A DNA stretch of 64,000 nucleotides from Paludibaculum fermentans. Lineage in GTDB: Bacteria; Acidobacteriota; Terriglobia; Bryobacterales; Bryobacteraceae. The stretch spans positions 2,480,001 through 2,544,000 of the forward strand of contig NZ_CP063849.1 in NCBI RefSeq assembly GCF_015277775.1, given 5' to 3'. Shown here in pieces: positions 46,835 to 56,482 of this stretch (the stretch's first letter is position 1; the number at the start of each line of letters is the position of its first letter). The notes under the pieces are model-generated. The model made no database searches. It saw only the letters and a list, made by a program, of their open reading frames with translations, and was not told where the DNA came from. The position numbers and the translations under genes are program-made.

Positions 46835-49282
46835 ATGTGGAACGATCTGCGCATCGCCGTCCGGAACTTGCGGAAGACGCCGGGCTTCGCCTTTGCCGTC
46901 ATAGCCACCCTCGGATTGGGCATCGCCCTGAACACGACCATCTTCAGCGTGGTGAATGCCGTCTGGCTGCGGCCGCTCCCCTTCGCCCAGCCCGGGCAGC
47001 TCTGCCTGGTCCAGACCCGGATTCCGGCGCTGATTCAGGCGCCGATCCCGTTCTCCGCTCCGGACGTGGGTGAGTTTGAACGTCATACCAATGCCTTCCA
47101 GCAAGTGGGCGCCTTCGGCACACAAACGGGCGACCTGGCCGGCGGCGGTGAGCCCGTCCGGGTGAAGAGCACACGCATCACCTGGAGCCTGTTCCCCATG
47201 CTCGGTGTGTCTCCGGCGCTCGGCCATAACATCTCGAAGGACGACGACCTGCGGCGCGTCAGGACCCTCATCCTCAGCAATGCGCTCTGGCAGCGCCAGT
47301 TCGGCGGCGATCCGGCCATCGTCGGCAAAACCGTAAGGCTCGACCGCGAAACCTACACCGTGGCGGGCGTGATGCCCAAGGGCTTCCAGTTTCCCGAGCA
47401 GACGCTCAGCGGCAGCGGACCCGCCGACCTCTGGCTACCCATGTCTTGGAGCGCGGAGGACCTCTCCCGTATCGGCGACAACTTCGACTACAGCGTAATC
47501 GCCCGCTTGAAGCCGGGGGTGACCATTGAACAGGCGCGGCAGGATTCAGACCGCGTGGCCGAGCAGATCCGGCAGACCTATCCCCAGGACTTGGCCAAGG
47601 GGATCAAACTTATGGCCGCTGTCACCCCCCTGACAGAGGAGATTATCGGCCGCACCAAACCGCTGTTGGGCGTACTGATGGGCGCTGTCGCGCTGCTGCT
47701 GCTGGTGGGCTGCGCGAACATCTCGAACCTGATGCTGATCCGGAGCCTGGGCCGCCAGCGCGAAGTCGCGGTGCGCCAGTCGCTGGGAGCAACACGCGGC
47801 CGCGTCATGAGTCAGTTCCTGTCAGAGAGCCTCGTGCTGGGGGTAGGCGGTGGCATCGCGGGCCTGCTGGCCGCCCAGTTCGGCCTGGAAGCGCTGGTGA
47901 GCCTGGCGCCGGCAGACCTGCCGCGCAAAGCCGAAATCAACATGGACCCCATGGTCCTGCTGTTCACGCTCGGTGTCTCGCTCATCGCCACGCTCGCCTT
48001 TGGGCTCGCCCCGGCCATGGCATCCAGCCATACGGACCTGATGGTCTCGCTGCGGGCCGGCAGCTCCGGCAGCATGGGCTCCCGCGGCCGCTCCCGCCTC
48101 GGCAACTGGTTCGCGGTCGCCCAGGTCGCGCTGGCCATGATCCTGCTCGTCGGCGCGGGCCTTCTCATGCGGACCTTCTTCACCCTGAAGGGCTCCAATC
48201 CCGGCTTCCGCAGCGACCATATCATCACCGCGTCTCTGGCCCTGCCCGGCGTCCGGTATGCGAAACCGTCCGATGTCGAATCGTTTCAGCGGCGGCTGAT
48301 GGAGGATCTCTCCACTCAACCCGGGGTACGCAACGTCGGACTCTCCAGCAACCTGCCCCTCGAAGGCACCTGGCGCCGCATCTTTGCCGTCGAGGGCGAG
48401 CAGAGCCTGACACCAGGCCGTGAACCCGTCTGCACCCACTTCCTGGTCGCTGGAGCCTATTTCCAGGCGCTGGGGATCCCCTTGAAGCAGGGCCGCTACT
48501 TCGGGCTCGAGGATCGCCCGGACACGGAAGGCGCTGTCATCGTCAGCGAGAGCTTCGCCCGCCGATTCCTGCCGGGCGGATCGCCGGTTGGCAAGCGCTT
48601 GAAATGGGGCACTCCGGCCTCCGATGAAAAATGGATGAAAGTCATCGGTGTGGTCGGCGACGTGAAGGTGCGCGGTCTCGACCAGGAACCCGACGCCCAG
48701 GCATACAGCTGGTGGCGGCAGGCGGTCGGAGCAGGACCCATGCGCAACTACGCCGTGGCGGTATCCACCAGCGAAGACCCCTCACAGGCGGCGAACATGC
48801 TGCGAACCTCCATGCGGCGCCTGGATAGCGAGATCGCCGTGGCCAACCTGCTCACGATGGAGCAGCGTGTCTCCAGCCAATTGAACTCTCGCCGCTTCAA
48901 CATGTATCTCTTCGGAGTCTTTGCCGTGGCAGCCACCCTGCTGGCCGGCATCGGCGTCTTCGGCGTCATGGCACACCTGGTCTCGCAACGCACGCAGGAG
49001 TTCGGCGTCAGGAAGGCGCTGGGCGCCAACGGCTCCGATATCTTCCGCATGGTGTATGGCCGCGGCTTCGTCCTCGTCGGCCTCGGCCTGGCTGCGGGAC
49101 TGGCCGGCTCCCTCGTCCTCGCCCGCGGCATGCAGAGCATGATCTACGGAGTCAGCCCGAACGATCCGCTCACCCTCGGGGCAGTGTGCCTGCTCCTCGC
49201 CGCGTCGGCTGCCCTGGCGTGCGGTGGACCCGCGTTGCGCGCCTTCCGGGTGGAACCGCTGAAAGCGCTCCGCTGGGAATAG
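46835..49282 (+). CDS. MacB-like orphan permease (ADOP family)
   Basis: This 815-residue protein has two copies of the MacB_PCD-FtsX unit: N-terminal span and periplasmic domain (~1-250), FtsX spans (~270-410), then a second half with an N-terminal span at ~425, periplasmic part and FtsX spans (~690-810). It starts MWNDLRIAVRNLRKTPGFAF, has DLWLPM in the periplasmic part, and ends PLKALRWE, all marks of the acidobacterial duplicated orphan permease family. No ATPase gene is adjacent. Such permeases probably power export of small molecules or peptides together with ABC ATPases encoded elsewhere. Confidence 0.85.
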   Translation: MWNDLRIAVRNLRKTPGFAFAVIATLGLGIALNTTIFSVVNAVWLRPLPFAQPGQLCLVQTRIPALIQAPIPFSAPDVGEFERHTNAFQQVGAFGTQTGDLAGGGEPVRVKSTRITWSLFPMLGVSPALGHNISKDDDLRRVRTLILSNALWQRQFGGDPAIVGKTVRLDRETYTVAGVMPKGFQFPEQTLSGSGPADLWLPMSWSAEDLSRIGDNFDYSVIARLKPGVTIEQARQDSDRVAEQIRQTYPQDLAKGIKLMAAVTPLTEEIIGRTKPLLGVLMGAVALLLLVGCANISNLMLIRSLGRQREVAVRQSLGATRGRVMSQFLSESLVLGVGGGIAGLLAAQFGLEALVSLAPADLPRKAEINMDPMVLLFTLGVSLIATLAFGLAPAMASSHTDLMVSLRAGSSGSMGSRGRSRLGNWFAVAQVALAMILLVGAGLLMRTFFTLKGSNPGFRSDHIITASLALPGVRYAKPSDVESFQRRLMEDLSTQPGVRNVGLSSNLPLEGTWRRIFAVEGEQSLTPGREPVCTHFLVAGAYFQALGIPLKQGRYFGLEDRPDTEGAVIVSESFARRFLPGGSPVGKRLKWGTPASDEKWMKVIGVVGDVKVRGLDQEPDAQAYSWWRQAVGAGPMRNYAVAVSTSEDPSQAANMLRTSMRRLDSEIAVANLLTMEQRVSSQLNSRRFNMYLFGVFAVAATLLAGIGVFGVMAHLVSQRTQEFGVRKALGANGSDIFRMVYGRGFVLVGLGLAAGLAGSLVLARGMQSMIYGVSPNDPLTLGAVCLLLAASAALACGGPALRAFRVEPLKALRWE

Positions 49283-49364
49283 ATCGTCGAAGCCTCGGTC
49301 TCTTGTAGAGCATCTCTACAGAGGCGTGCGGAGCTGAAGCGCGCACGCCCAAGGAGAGACACGA

Positions 49365-49793
49365 ATGGCCATTATTCGCAAAGGTGAGGCGCACTGGTCC
49401 GGATCCCTGATGGAAGGCTCCGGCCGCGTGAAGGGTGCCAGTGGAGCCGTGGATGCCCCCTACAGCGTGAAGTCGCGGACCGCCGACGGTCCGGGCACCA
49501 ATCCGGAGGAACTGATCGCCGCCGCGCATGCCGGCTGCTACAGCATGATGCTCTCCGCGCTGCTCAGCGGTGCAGGCAAGCCCCCGGCTTCCATCGACAC
49601 CGTGGCCGCGGTGCACATGGAACTGCTCAACCCCGGCATTAAGATCGCCAAGATCGTCCTCACGACCACGGCTTCCGTACCTGGTCTCACGGCCGAGGAG
49701 TTTGCCGAGGTGGCCGATAACGCCAAGAAGAACTGTCCTGTGTCCGTAGCGCTCTCCGCCGTGCCGATCGAGCTGTCGGCCACCCTCGTCTAG
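49365..49793 (+). CDS. osmC: OsmC-type organic hydroperoxide reductase
   Basis: This 142-residue OsmC protein reduces organic peroxides with two cysteines: the peroxidatic one in AAAHAGCYSMML and the second in AKKNCPVSVALS. The segment GPGTNPEELIAAAHA is the family signature, and it matches E. coli OsmC from end to end (Ohr differs here). AAGGAG lies eight bases before the ATG. Two hairpins follow it in the convergent gap. Confidence 0.9.
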   Translation: MAIIRKGEAHWSGSLMEGSGRVKGASGAVDAPYSVKSRTADGPGTNPEELIAAAHAGCYSMMLSALLSGAGKPPASIDTVAAVHMELLNPGIKIAKIVLTTTASVPGLTAEEFAEVADNAKKNCPVSVALSAVPIELSATLV

Positions 49794-49827
49794 CGCGAAC
49801 CCCTATCTGGACTGGAATCCGGTGGAG

Positions 49828-49860
49828 CCGGCAGCCCTCTCGCGACTGTGGCTCTGCCGG
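49828..49860 (+). terminator. Hairpin after osmC
   Basis: CCGGCAG and CTGCCGG form a perfect 7-bp stem with a 19-base loop, 35 bases after the osmC stop. A second GC-rich stem (GCGGCC-TG-GGCCGC, 49982-49995) lies closer to the convergent GH36 gene. Neither has a T-run. The rest of 49794-50043 shows no gene. Confidence 0.35.
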
Positions 49861-50043
49861 GATACGCGGGGAAGCTCAACGGCCTGCCCCGGCGGGCTCC
49901 CCGGCGATGGTGCGGCTCCTGCCGGAAGTCGCGGGCAAGGCCCAAATTAGCGCGCTGCGGGGCTGGAACCCCAGACGGGGCGCGGCCTGGGCCGCTTACC
50001 CCGTCAGAGAAACGACCGGCGGGAGGGAGAGAGCTACCGGCCG

Positions 50044-52212
50044 TTAAATCCGCTCGATCAGGACTGAAGTGGCTGCGTAATCACCCCCCAGGCGCAGCTC
50101 TAGACCTCGATGCATCAGGCTGGCGCCGCTCAACTCCACGGGCCGGCCATCCAATACTGTCACCCTGTACACAGCCTTCTCATCGAGCCCCTGCAGGTGC
50201 AGGATCGGCACCGGCCGGCCGTATTGCTGCGAATGCAGAGTCGCGAACACCACAGACTGCTTCCCATCCTCGGCAACATACTGGCTCGACTGGAAACCCG
50301 ACGGATCACGCGGCGAGGCCAGGCGGTAGAGCTTCCCGGTCTGCACCGTCGTCCGCACCTGCTTGTAGTAGGCGACCATCTTCTTCGCCAGGGCGAAATC
50401 CTCCGCCTTCCAGTGGTTCAGGTTGTTGCCGATGCCCAGTGAACCCTGCATCGCCACCAGGAACCGGAACGCGAGCGGAGTCGACCGCCCGTTGAAGTTC
50501 GGCACATCGGTCACCCAGGCCATCATTGCCTTCGGCGTGTAGGCCTGCGTGTAGCCTTCCTGGATCTTCAGCCTGTCCAGCGCGTCCGTGTTGTCCGAAG
50601 TCCACACCTGGTCCACCCGTCGCAGAATGCCCAGGTCGATACGCCCGCCGCCGCCGGAGCACGACTCGATCTCCAGCCCCGGATGCTTCTTCCGCAGCCG
50701 GTCGATGATCTCGTACACGTTCCGTGTGTACTGCAGCCACATCTTCTTCTGCTCGGCGGGGGCCACCTCGGGCCAGCCGGGTTCCGACGCATTGCGGTTC
50801 ATGTCCCACTTGAGGAACGCGATCTCATTCTCGCTGACGAGCTTGTCCAGCACCGTGAAGATATGCTCCTTCGCATCGTCGCGGGCCATGTTCAGAATCA
50901 GTTGATTCCGGGCCTCGCTCCGCGGCCGGTCCGGGAAGTGCATCGCCCAGTCGGGATGCGCGCGGTACAGGTCGCTGTTGGGGTTCACCATCTCCGGTTC
51001 GACCCACAGGCCGAAGTCCATCCCCAGCGACTTTACATTCGCGATCAGTCCCTTCAGGCCATTCGGGAACTTCTTCGGATTGACGGTCCAGTCGCCCAGG
51101 CCCGCGTGGTCGTCGTTGCGCGCGCCAAACCAGCCGTCGTCCATCACGAAGCGCTCCACACCCAGCGACGCTGCCTTTTTCGCCAGTTCCGTCTGGCCCT
51201 GCTCGTTCACATCGAATGTCGTCGCTTCCCATGAGTTGTACAGAATCGGCCGCGCCTTTGACGTCAATCCGCCCGGCAGGATGTACTCCCGCTGGAAGCG
51301 ATGGAAGGCGCGCGAAGCCTCGCCGAAACCCTGATCGGTGAAGCCCAGGTAGAACGGCGGCGTCTCCAGCGACTCGCCCGGCTTCAGCGTGTGCGCGAAG
51401 TCGAAGGTATTCAGCCCGCCCGTCACGCGCACCTGCTGATGCGGAGTCTGTTCCACCGCGAGCCGCCAGTTGCCTGACCAGCCCAACGCTCCAAACCAGA
51501 CCGGACCGTGCGTCTCGCTCACCGGCTCCGGACCGTCGATGGCAAACCACGGATTCGCCTGATGGCTCGTATTGCCGCGACGGCTCTCCAGTACTTTCAC
51601 GCCCGGGTTGATGGCCTCGTGCACCATCTGTGTTTCACCCGCCCAACGGCCGTAAAGATAGGTCAGCCGGTAGCCCTCACCTTGCGGGAGATGCAACGTA
51701 CCGGACTGCGCCGATTCCAGCGTCAGCACATTCGGCGTCTTGTTCGTGATGACCGTATGCTTCTCGACGATGCCCTGCGGATACACGTGATAGAACAACG
51801 ACACCTGCAGGTCATACCCCAGATCCTTCGCCCGGATCTCCAGCGTGTCCCCCTTGATCTCGTGCGACACATACTTGAGCACTGTGTCGCGCACGCCATT
51901 CTGCAGGGTGACTTTGAGACCCGGCTCGACGAACAGACCCGCGCCGTAGCCCGGATACTCTTGTGGCGTGGTCGTCGATGTCCGGTCGAACGAAGCCCAC
52001 TCGGGCATGGTCCGCGCTCCTGGCAGATCCTGGTCGCGCCACAGGCGCTGACCGAAATACAGAGGCTGGATCTCGCCGCGCTCATTGAGCCCGAGGACAT
52101 AGGTATTGGGGCCCGCGTCGAGCACAAATACCCTCTTCTCGGCCAGGAATCGGATGGAATCCGCGCCAAACGCGGGCGCGAGCAGGAAAGCGCAAAGGAT
52201 GAGTGGTCGCAT
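50044..52212 (-). CDS. Alpha-galactosidase, GH36
   Basis: This 722-residue exported alpha-galactosidase has the N-terminal supersandwich (~25-310), a TIM barrel (~315-630) and a C-terminal beta domain. Motifs include MDDGWFGARNDDHAGLGDW, LWVEPEMVNPNSDLYRAHPD, the nucleophile Asp in FLKWDMNR and the acid/base Asp in WTSDNTDALDRL. It removes alpha-1,6-galactose from raffinose-type sugars or galactomannan. The leader MRPLILCAFLLAPAFGA directs it to the periplasm. ATG 52212 was preferred to 52269 because of this leader. It lies 78 bases after the FG-GAP gene and may share its transcript. Confidence 0.92.
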   Translation of the reverse strand: MRPLILCAFLLAPAFGADSIRFLAEKRVFVLDAGPNTYVLGLNERGEIQPLYFGQRLWRDQDLPGARTMPEWASFDRTSTTTPQEYPGYGAGLFVEPGLKVTLQNGVRDTVLKYVSHEIKGDTLEIRAKDLGYDLQVSLFYHVYPQGIVEKHTVITNKTPNVLTLESAQSGTLHLPQGEGYRLTYLYGRWAGETQMVHEAINPGVKVLESRRGNTSHQANPWFAIDGPEPVSETHGPVWFGALGWSGNWRLAVEQTPHQQVRVTGGLNTFDFAHTLKPGESLETPPFYLGFTDQGFGEASRAFHRFQREYILPGGLTSKARPILYNSWEATTFDVNEQGQTELAKKAASLGVERFVMDDGWFGARNDDHAGLGDWTVNPKKFPNGLKGLIANVKSLGMDFGLWVEPEMVNPNSDLYRAHPDWAMHFPDRPRSEARNQLILNMARDDAKEHIFTVLDKLVSENEIAFLKWDMNRNASEPGWPEVAPAEQKKMWLQYTRNVYEIIDRLRKKHPGLEIESCSGGGGRIDLGILRRVDQVWTSDNTDALDRLKIQEGYTQAYTPKAMMAWVTDVPNFNGRSTPLAFRFLVAMQGSLGIGNNLNHWKAEDFALAKKMVAYYKQVRTTVQTGKLYRLASPRDPSGFQSSQYVAEDGKQSVVFATLHSQQYGRPVPILHLQGLDEKAVYRVTVLDGRPVELSGASLMHRGLELRLGGDYAATSVLIERI

Positions 52213-52290
52213 GGTCGTCGGCAGAGATAGCATATCGGATTCCGGGCTCTGAATCCGAGCCCGGATCAACGCCCCAGGCGGAGGGTTGGC

Positions 52291-53403
52291 CTACTTCCTG
52301 GGAGCCACGCTCTTGAAGAGGAACAGGCCGGACTTGCCGCCTGTCGCGAAATCGGGCCGGCCATCGCCGTTGATATCGGCCACTGCGATCTGCATGCCCC
52401 CGCCCGTCCGCGTCGAATAGTCGATTACGTGCCGGACAAACATCGGCTCGCCCTTGTCGTCCTTGGAGTTCTCATACCAGTACACGCCCAGGGGTTCGCG
52501 CTCGCCCGGATCCTTGCCGTTGTGCGCCATATACCGCTTCCCGGTCAACAGGTCCAGGCGGCCGTCCTTGTTCATATCCACCAACACGGTGGCATGCCCC
52601 TGCGACCAGGAGTCGTCGATCAGGTGCTTGATCCACTTACCGTCGCCCCCCTGCTCCAGCCAGAAGATGCCGTAGTTGTGCGCCATCGAGGTGACGATGT
52701 CCGCCCGGCCGTCGCCGTTCACGTCCGTCACATGCAAAAAGCCCGTATCCCCGAGATCGAAGTCAGCGTGATAAATCCAAGGCTGATTCCGCGGATCCGC
52801 GGGAGCCTCAAACCACCCCTTCGGCGTCACGATATCGTTCCGTTTGTCCCCATTCACATCACCCAGGCCGATCCCATGCCCGTAGCTCTTCGGGCTCACC
52901 ACGTGCGCCTGCCACGCTCCGCCCTTGAATTCATACCAGGTCAGGGGAGCATTTCCGTTGCCGAACTGCGGCAGAATTTCCAGGGCCTTGCCGTCGCTGT
53001 CCGCGTCCACCAGGAACGCGAACTCGACGTTGTACTTCGTCTCGATGTCCTGGCGCTTCCATTCGCCGGTAGCCGTTCCCGGATTCTTCCACCATGAGAC
53101 ATTCTTCGAGAACCAGCCCACGCTGACGACATCCAGCTTCCCGTCGCCATCGTAGTCGGCCACCAGGTCAGAGAAGTCGTCGACGTAGTTATTGAGAAAG
53201 GGCAGTGTCCGGAACCGGTGCGGAGTCCAGTTCGGCGCCTCGTACCAGAACTCACCCGCGACGATATCGAGCCGCTTGTCTCCATTGATATCGGCAAACG
53301 CGGCGGGCTCCGCCGCACCCCCGTCAATCATCGATTTGTCGAAGGTAAGCTCAGGGGGACGAGTGACAAAGAAGAAGGCGAGAAGGGCAAGTCGGGAGAT
53401 CAT
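52291..53403 (-). CDS. Exported FG-GAP/VCBS repeat protein
   Basis: This 370-residue protein with a short leader (MISRLALLAFFFV) is built of seven or so FG-GAP/VCBS blades with the calcium-loop pattern D-x-N/D-G-D-x-x-x-D: FADINGDKRLDIVAGEF, ADYDGDGKLDVVS, GDVNGDKRNDIVTP, TDVNGDGRADIVTS, VDMNKDGRLDLLTGK and ADINGDGRPDFATGG. Such propellers bind partners or ligands and appear in exported enzymes. It is upstream of the GH36 gene on the same strand. No catalytic domain is attached. Confidence 0.85.
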   Translation of the reverse strand: MISRLALLAFFFVTRPPELTFDKSMIDGGAAEPAAFADINGDKRLDIVAGEFWYEAPNWTPHRFRTLPFLNNYVDDFSDLVADYDGDGKLDVVSVGWFSKNVSWWKNPGTATGEWKRQDIETKYNVEFAFLVDADSDGKALEILPQFGNGNAPLTWYEFKGGAWQAHVVSPKSYGHGIGLGDVNGDKRNDIVTPKGWFEAPADPRNQPWIYHADFDLGDTGFLHVTDVNGDGRADIVTSMAHNYGIFWLEQGGDGKWIKHLIDDSWSQGHATVLVDMNKDGRLDLLTGKRYMAHNGKDPGEREPLGVYWYENSKDDKGEPMFVRHVIDYSTRTGGGMQIAVADINGDGRPDFATGGKSGLFLFKSVAPRK

Positions 53404-53578
53404 TGGAATCAGCCAGAATGTATCACACCGCGATGCCGGGCAGCAGCCGTGTCAGCCATCCTGTCGCCGGGTGATTCCTGCTGGTGTCCGGCCCCCCAGT
53501 ATTCCGCCCCGCCTTACCCGGGCTGCTAGAATCGCCGCAGAGCAGTCCCAACCCTTTGACTAGAGGAGATTCACTGCC

Positions 53579-54121
53579 TTGCACAAGCTCTCCAGAATCC
53601 TGGAAGGCTGGGACGGCTACCAGACCAGCCTGCTGCGCGCCGCCGCGCCGCTCACCAGGGATCAGCTCAACTGGAGGCCCGCACCGGACCGCCGCACCGC
53701 GGGCGAACTCCTCCGGCACATCTGCATGGGCCGCATCACCTGGCTCGACCGGATGAAGGCCCCGGGCATCGAATCCGTTGCCGCGCGCGTTCCGCAATGG
53801 CAGTACGGCGAAGACGGCACGCGTTCAGTCGCCGAGGAGGCTGCAGCCTCCGATGACCCGGCCGCGCTCAACGATTGGCTCGCGCTGTCCTGGCAACCCA
53901 TCCACCGCCTGCTGGAGGAATGGACCGTCGACGACCTCTTTGAGACTCAGGTGATATTCGACTACGTGGTCTCGCGCCAGTGGATGATCTGGCGGATCCT
54001 GTCGCACGACACCCACCACGGCGGCCAATTGGCGACCCTGCTGGCCCTGCAGGGCATCGCAGCCCCGGACCTGCGGGAACAGGGCGGCCACATCATCATC
54101 CCGCCCAGAAAATCCGCTTAA
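53579..54121 (+). CDS. DinB-family protein
   Basis: This 180-residue four-helix DinB-like protein has the metal-binding histidine pattern: His in LLRHICMGRITWLDRM and the pair in SHDTHHGGQLATLL. The middle part is rich in Trp and Arg. DinB-like proteins are metal-dependent enzymes, often thiol transferases or damage-inducible proteins of unknown substrate. The start is TTG at 53579, with GAGGAG ten bases upstream. Confidence 0.75.
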   Translation: MHKLSRILEGWDGYQTSLLRAAAPLTRDQLNWRPAPDRRTAGELLRHICMGRITWLDRMKAPGIESVAARVPQWQYGEDGTRSVAEEAAASDDPAALNDWLALSWQPIHRLLEEWTVDDLFETQVIFDYVVSRQWMIWRILSHDTHHGGQLATLLALQGIAAPDLREQGGHIIIPPRKSA

Positions 54122-54133
54122 GTTCCGCCGCCC

Positions 54134-54733
54134 TCACTTCTTGCGCTGCGGATAAATCGTTTCCCCTCTCTTCAGCATCTCCACAAACACCGCGATCTTC
54201 CTCCGCCGGCCGGCCTCGGTCTTCATGTGATGCACGCGAAAGGCCAGCGCAAAGCGATTCTGCTCGCTCAACCGCGACAGCATCTCCTTGGCCCGTGGCT
54301 CGGCCTCTATTGCGGCCTGCAGGTCGTCAGGGATCTTCATCTCCTGGCCGCTCCCATACGCGCGATCCCATCGCCCGTCCTGCTTCGCCGCCTCCACGGC
54401 CCGCAGCCCGTACTCCGTCATACGCCCTTCCTTCACCAGCCGCGCGACGTTGTCGACATTGATCTGGCTCCAGATGCTCTTCTTCCCGCGCGGTGTGTAG
54501 CGCTGCAGAAAGCTATTCTCGTCGAACCCCTTCCGCACCGCGTCGATCCAGCCCCAGCACAGCACTACGTCGATCGCCTCCTTGGCATTGATCGACTTCA
54601 ACCCCGACCCCACCTTGTGCATCTTGATCCAGACCTCGTCGGCCCGCTCGTGGTTCTTCCCCAGCCATCGGTAGAAACTCTCAGGGTCCGGAAACTCGCG
54701 GACTTTTTCCGGATCGACATAAATTGCAGCCAT
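54134..54733 (-). CDS. YdeI/OmpD-associated family protein
   Basis: This 199-residue protein has the YdeI-like pattern: FYRWLGKNHERADEVWIKMH, DVVLCWGWIDAVRKGF, RYTPRGKKSIWSQIN and a C-terminal R-R-K-x-A-x-F-V segment. The family is widespread and linked to envelope stress and bacteriocin resistance in some bacteria, with no known biochemical activity. It is divergent from the dehydrogenase gene, with a 50-base gap, and convergent with the DinB gene. Confidence 0.8.
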   Translation of the reverse strand: MAAIYVDPEKVREFPDPESFYRWLGKNHERADEVWIKMHKVGSGLKSINAKEAIDVVLCWGWIDAVRKGFDENSFLQRYTPRGKKSIWSQINVDNVARLVKEGRMTEYGLRAVEAAKQDGRWDRAYGSGQEMKIPDDLQAAIEAEPRAKEMLSRLSEQNRFALAFRVHHMKTEAGRRRKIAVFVEMLKRGETIYPQRKK

Positions 54734-54783
54734 TTGCCAGATCCTACCATCCGCCCGTCAAAATATGTGCTAAAACAAACCCC

Positions 54784-55851
54784 ATGCCGGTAAAGAACTT
54801 CACTCGCAGGACGTTTGTCGCCGCCGCCGGCTCCGCCCCGGCCCTGGCAGCCGAGAATCAGGTCGCGCCCAAGCCCGCCGGCGGCCCGATCAAAATCGTC
54901 ACCATGTACAAGTTCGAGCCCGAGGAGGTCCGCAGGATCCAGGCCGCGACCCCTGCCGCCATCGAACTCGTCATCGCCGGCAACCGCCAGCAATACCGCA
55001 CCCTCCTGCGCGAAGCCGACGTCGTCTACGGCGAAATCGCCGGTGCCGAACTCGACTACGCCCCAAAGCTGAAATGGGTCCAATCCGGCGGCGCCGGCAT
55101 GGAAGGCATGGCACCCGAACTCAAAACCCACCCGGCGGTCGTCACCAATTACGCGCGGATCTTCGCCCCCGGCATCAGTGAAACCGGCATCGGCATGCTG
55201 CTGTGCCTCACCCGCGGCATCACCACCCATTACATGCCGCAGTTCGCCAAACGCCAGATGAAGCCCGTCGGCAACCCCAAATCGGCCGATCATACGGAAC
55301 TCGTCGGCCGCACCATGGCCATCGTCGGCATGGGCGGCATCGGCTCTTTCATGGCCCGCCGCGCCCACTACGGCTTCGACATGAAGATCATCGCCACCGA
55401 CGCCAGGCCGATCCCCAAGCCCGAATACGTCGACGAGCTCCACTCGCCCGACTACTTCCCTGATCTCGTCCCTCGCGCCGACGTCCTGGTGGCCGCTGCC
55501 CCGCTCACCCCCACCACTGAGCGCATGTTCAACGAGTCTGTCTTCCGTTCAATGAAGAAGACCGCCTACTTCCTGGCGCTTTCCCGGGGTCGCCTCTTCG
55601 ATGACATGGCGCTGGTGAAGGCCTTGAAGCAAGGCTGGATCGCGGGTGCCGGCCTCGACGTCTTTCCGCAGGAACCGCCGCCCAGCGAGCATCCCATCTT
55701 CGACCTGCCCAACGTCGTCATGACGGCGCACACCTCCGGCTGGAGCCCGGATCGTCAGGTGCGCCTCATCGACTTCTTCGCCGAGAACGTCCGCCGCTAT
55801 GCCGCCGGCCTGCCGTTGGTCAACGTGGTGGACAAGCAAGCCGGCTACTGA
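54784..55851 (+). CDS. Tat-exported D-2-hydroxyacid dehydrogenase-like protein
   Basis: This 355-residue protein of the D-isomer 2-hydroxyacid dehydrogenase family has a Rossmann nucleotide-binding loop GMGGIGSFMARR, an Arg in ALSRGRL, a Glu in FPQEPPPSEHP and a His in TAHTSGWS, matching the Arg-Glu-His catalytic set. The N-terminus TRRTFVAAAGSAPALAAE looks like a Tat leader, which is odd because NAD enzymes of this kind normally stay in the cytoplasm. Perhaps it binds NAD(P) before export. ATG 54784 was chosen; the open frame from 54724 adds a sequence without a leader. Confidence 0.75.
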   Translation: MPVKNFTRRTFVAAAGSAPALAAENQVAPKPAGGPIKIVTMYKFEPEEVRRIQAATPAAIELVIAGNRQQYRTLLREADVVYGEIAGAELDYAPKLKWVQSGGAGMEGMAPELKTHPAVVTNYARIFAPGISETGIGMLLCLTRGITTHYMPQFAKRQMKPVGNPKSADHTELVGRTMAIVGMGGIGSFMARRAHYGFDMKIIATDARPIPKPEYVDELHSPDYFPDLVPRADVLVAAAPLTPTTERMFNESVFRSMKKTAYFLALSRGRLFDDMALVKALKQGWIAGAGLDVFPQEPPPSEHPIFDLPNVVMTAHTSGWSPDRQVRLIDFFAENVRRYAAGLPLVNVVDKQAGY

Positions 55852-55899
55852 CGGCAGCTATTTTCGATCAGGGGGGCCCGCCGGCCCGTGCAAAGCCTG

Positions 55900-56319
55900 C
55901 TAATACACCCGGTCCAGAGCCTGCACTGGGATCCGGACACGAAACAACGCCTGGCCGTCCGCGCCCAGCAGGTCGAAACTGCCTCCGATACTGGGAGGCC
56001 CTGACTGCCCGCCCAGGAAGGTTGACGACCGCTCATGCACCGCCCCCTCCTTGCCCAGCCCCTTCCAACTGCCCAACTCCAGCGTGGTAGGAGGAGTCAC
56101 CCGGAAATGCAGTTGCACCGCGATCTGGGCCGCGCCATCACCATACAAGGCCGCTACATCGAGCCGGTCCCCATTGCGCGTGCCCTTCACCGATGTGAGC
56201 TGGAACCGCGTGACGTTTTGCCCGCCGCCGACATCTTCCACCGGCTTGCCTGCCTGTTTCGAGCAGCCGGAAAGTACCAGGGCGCCCGCCACCGCAAGGA
56301 CCATCGAAACCCAATGCAT
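55900..56319 (-). CDS. Small lipoprotein of unknown function
   Basis: This 139-residue predicted lipoprotein has a leader and lipobox LVLSGC (Cys19). The mature part is beta-rich and Gly-rich (TSVKGTRNGDRLDVAALYG; QLHFRVTPPTTLELGSWKG). I do not recognise a family. It lies downstream of the giant gene at 56483-61357 on the same strand, 163 bases away. Confidence 0.65.
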   Translation of the reverse strand: MHWVSMVLAVAGALVLSGCSKQAGKPVEDVGGGQNVTRFQLTSVKGTRNGDRLDVAALYGDGAAQIAVQLHFRVTPPTTLELGSWKGLGKEGAVHERSSTFLGGQSGPPSIGGSFDLLGADGQALFRVRIPVQALDRVY

Positions 56320-56482
56320 CTCACCAGTCTACGTCCCGGCCGCCCGTGAGGCGCTCCCACAACAGGAATATTCGGATGCCGCCAATGAAAACAACGCGGA
56401 GGCCGGACTTCCGGCCCCGCGTTGAGTCTCAATCACCCGCACCCGCTCCGTCCTTAATGCCGGACGTGCGGTGCACGGCCGC

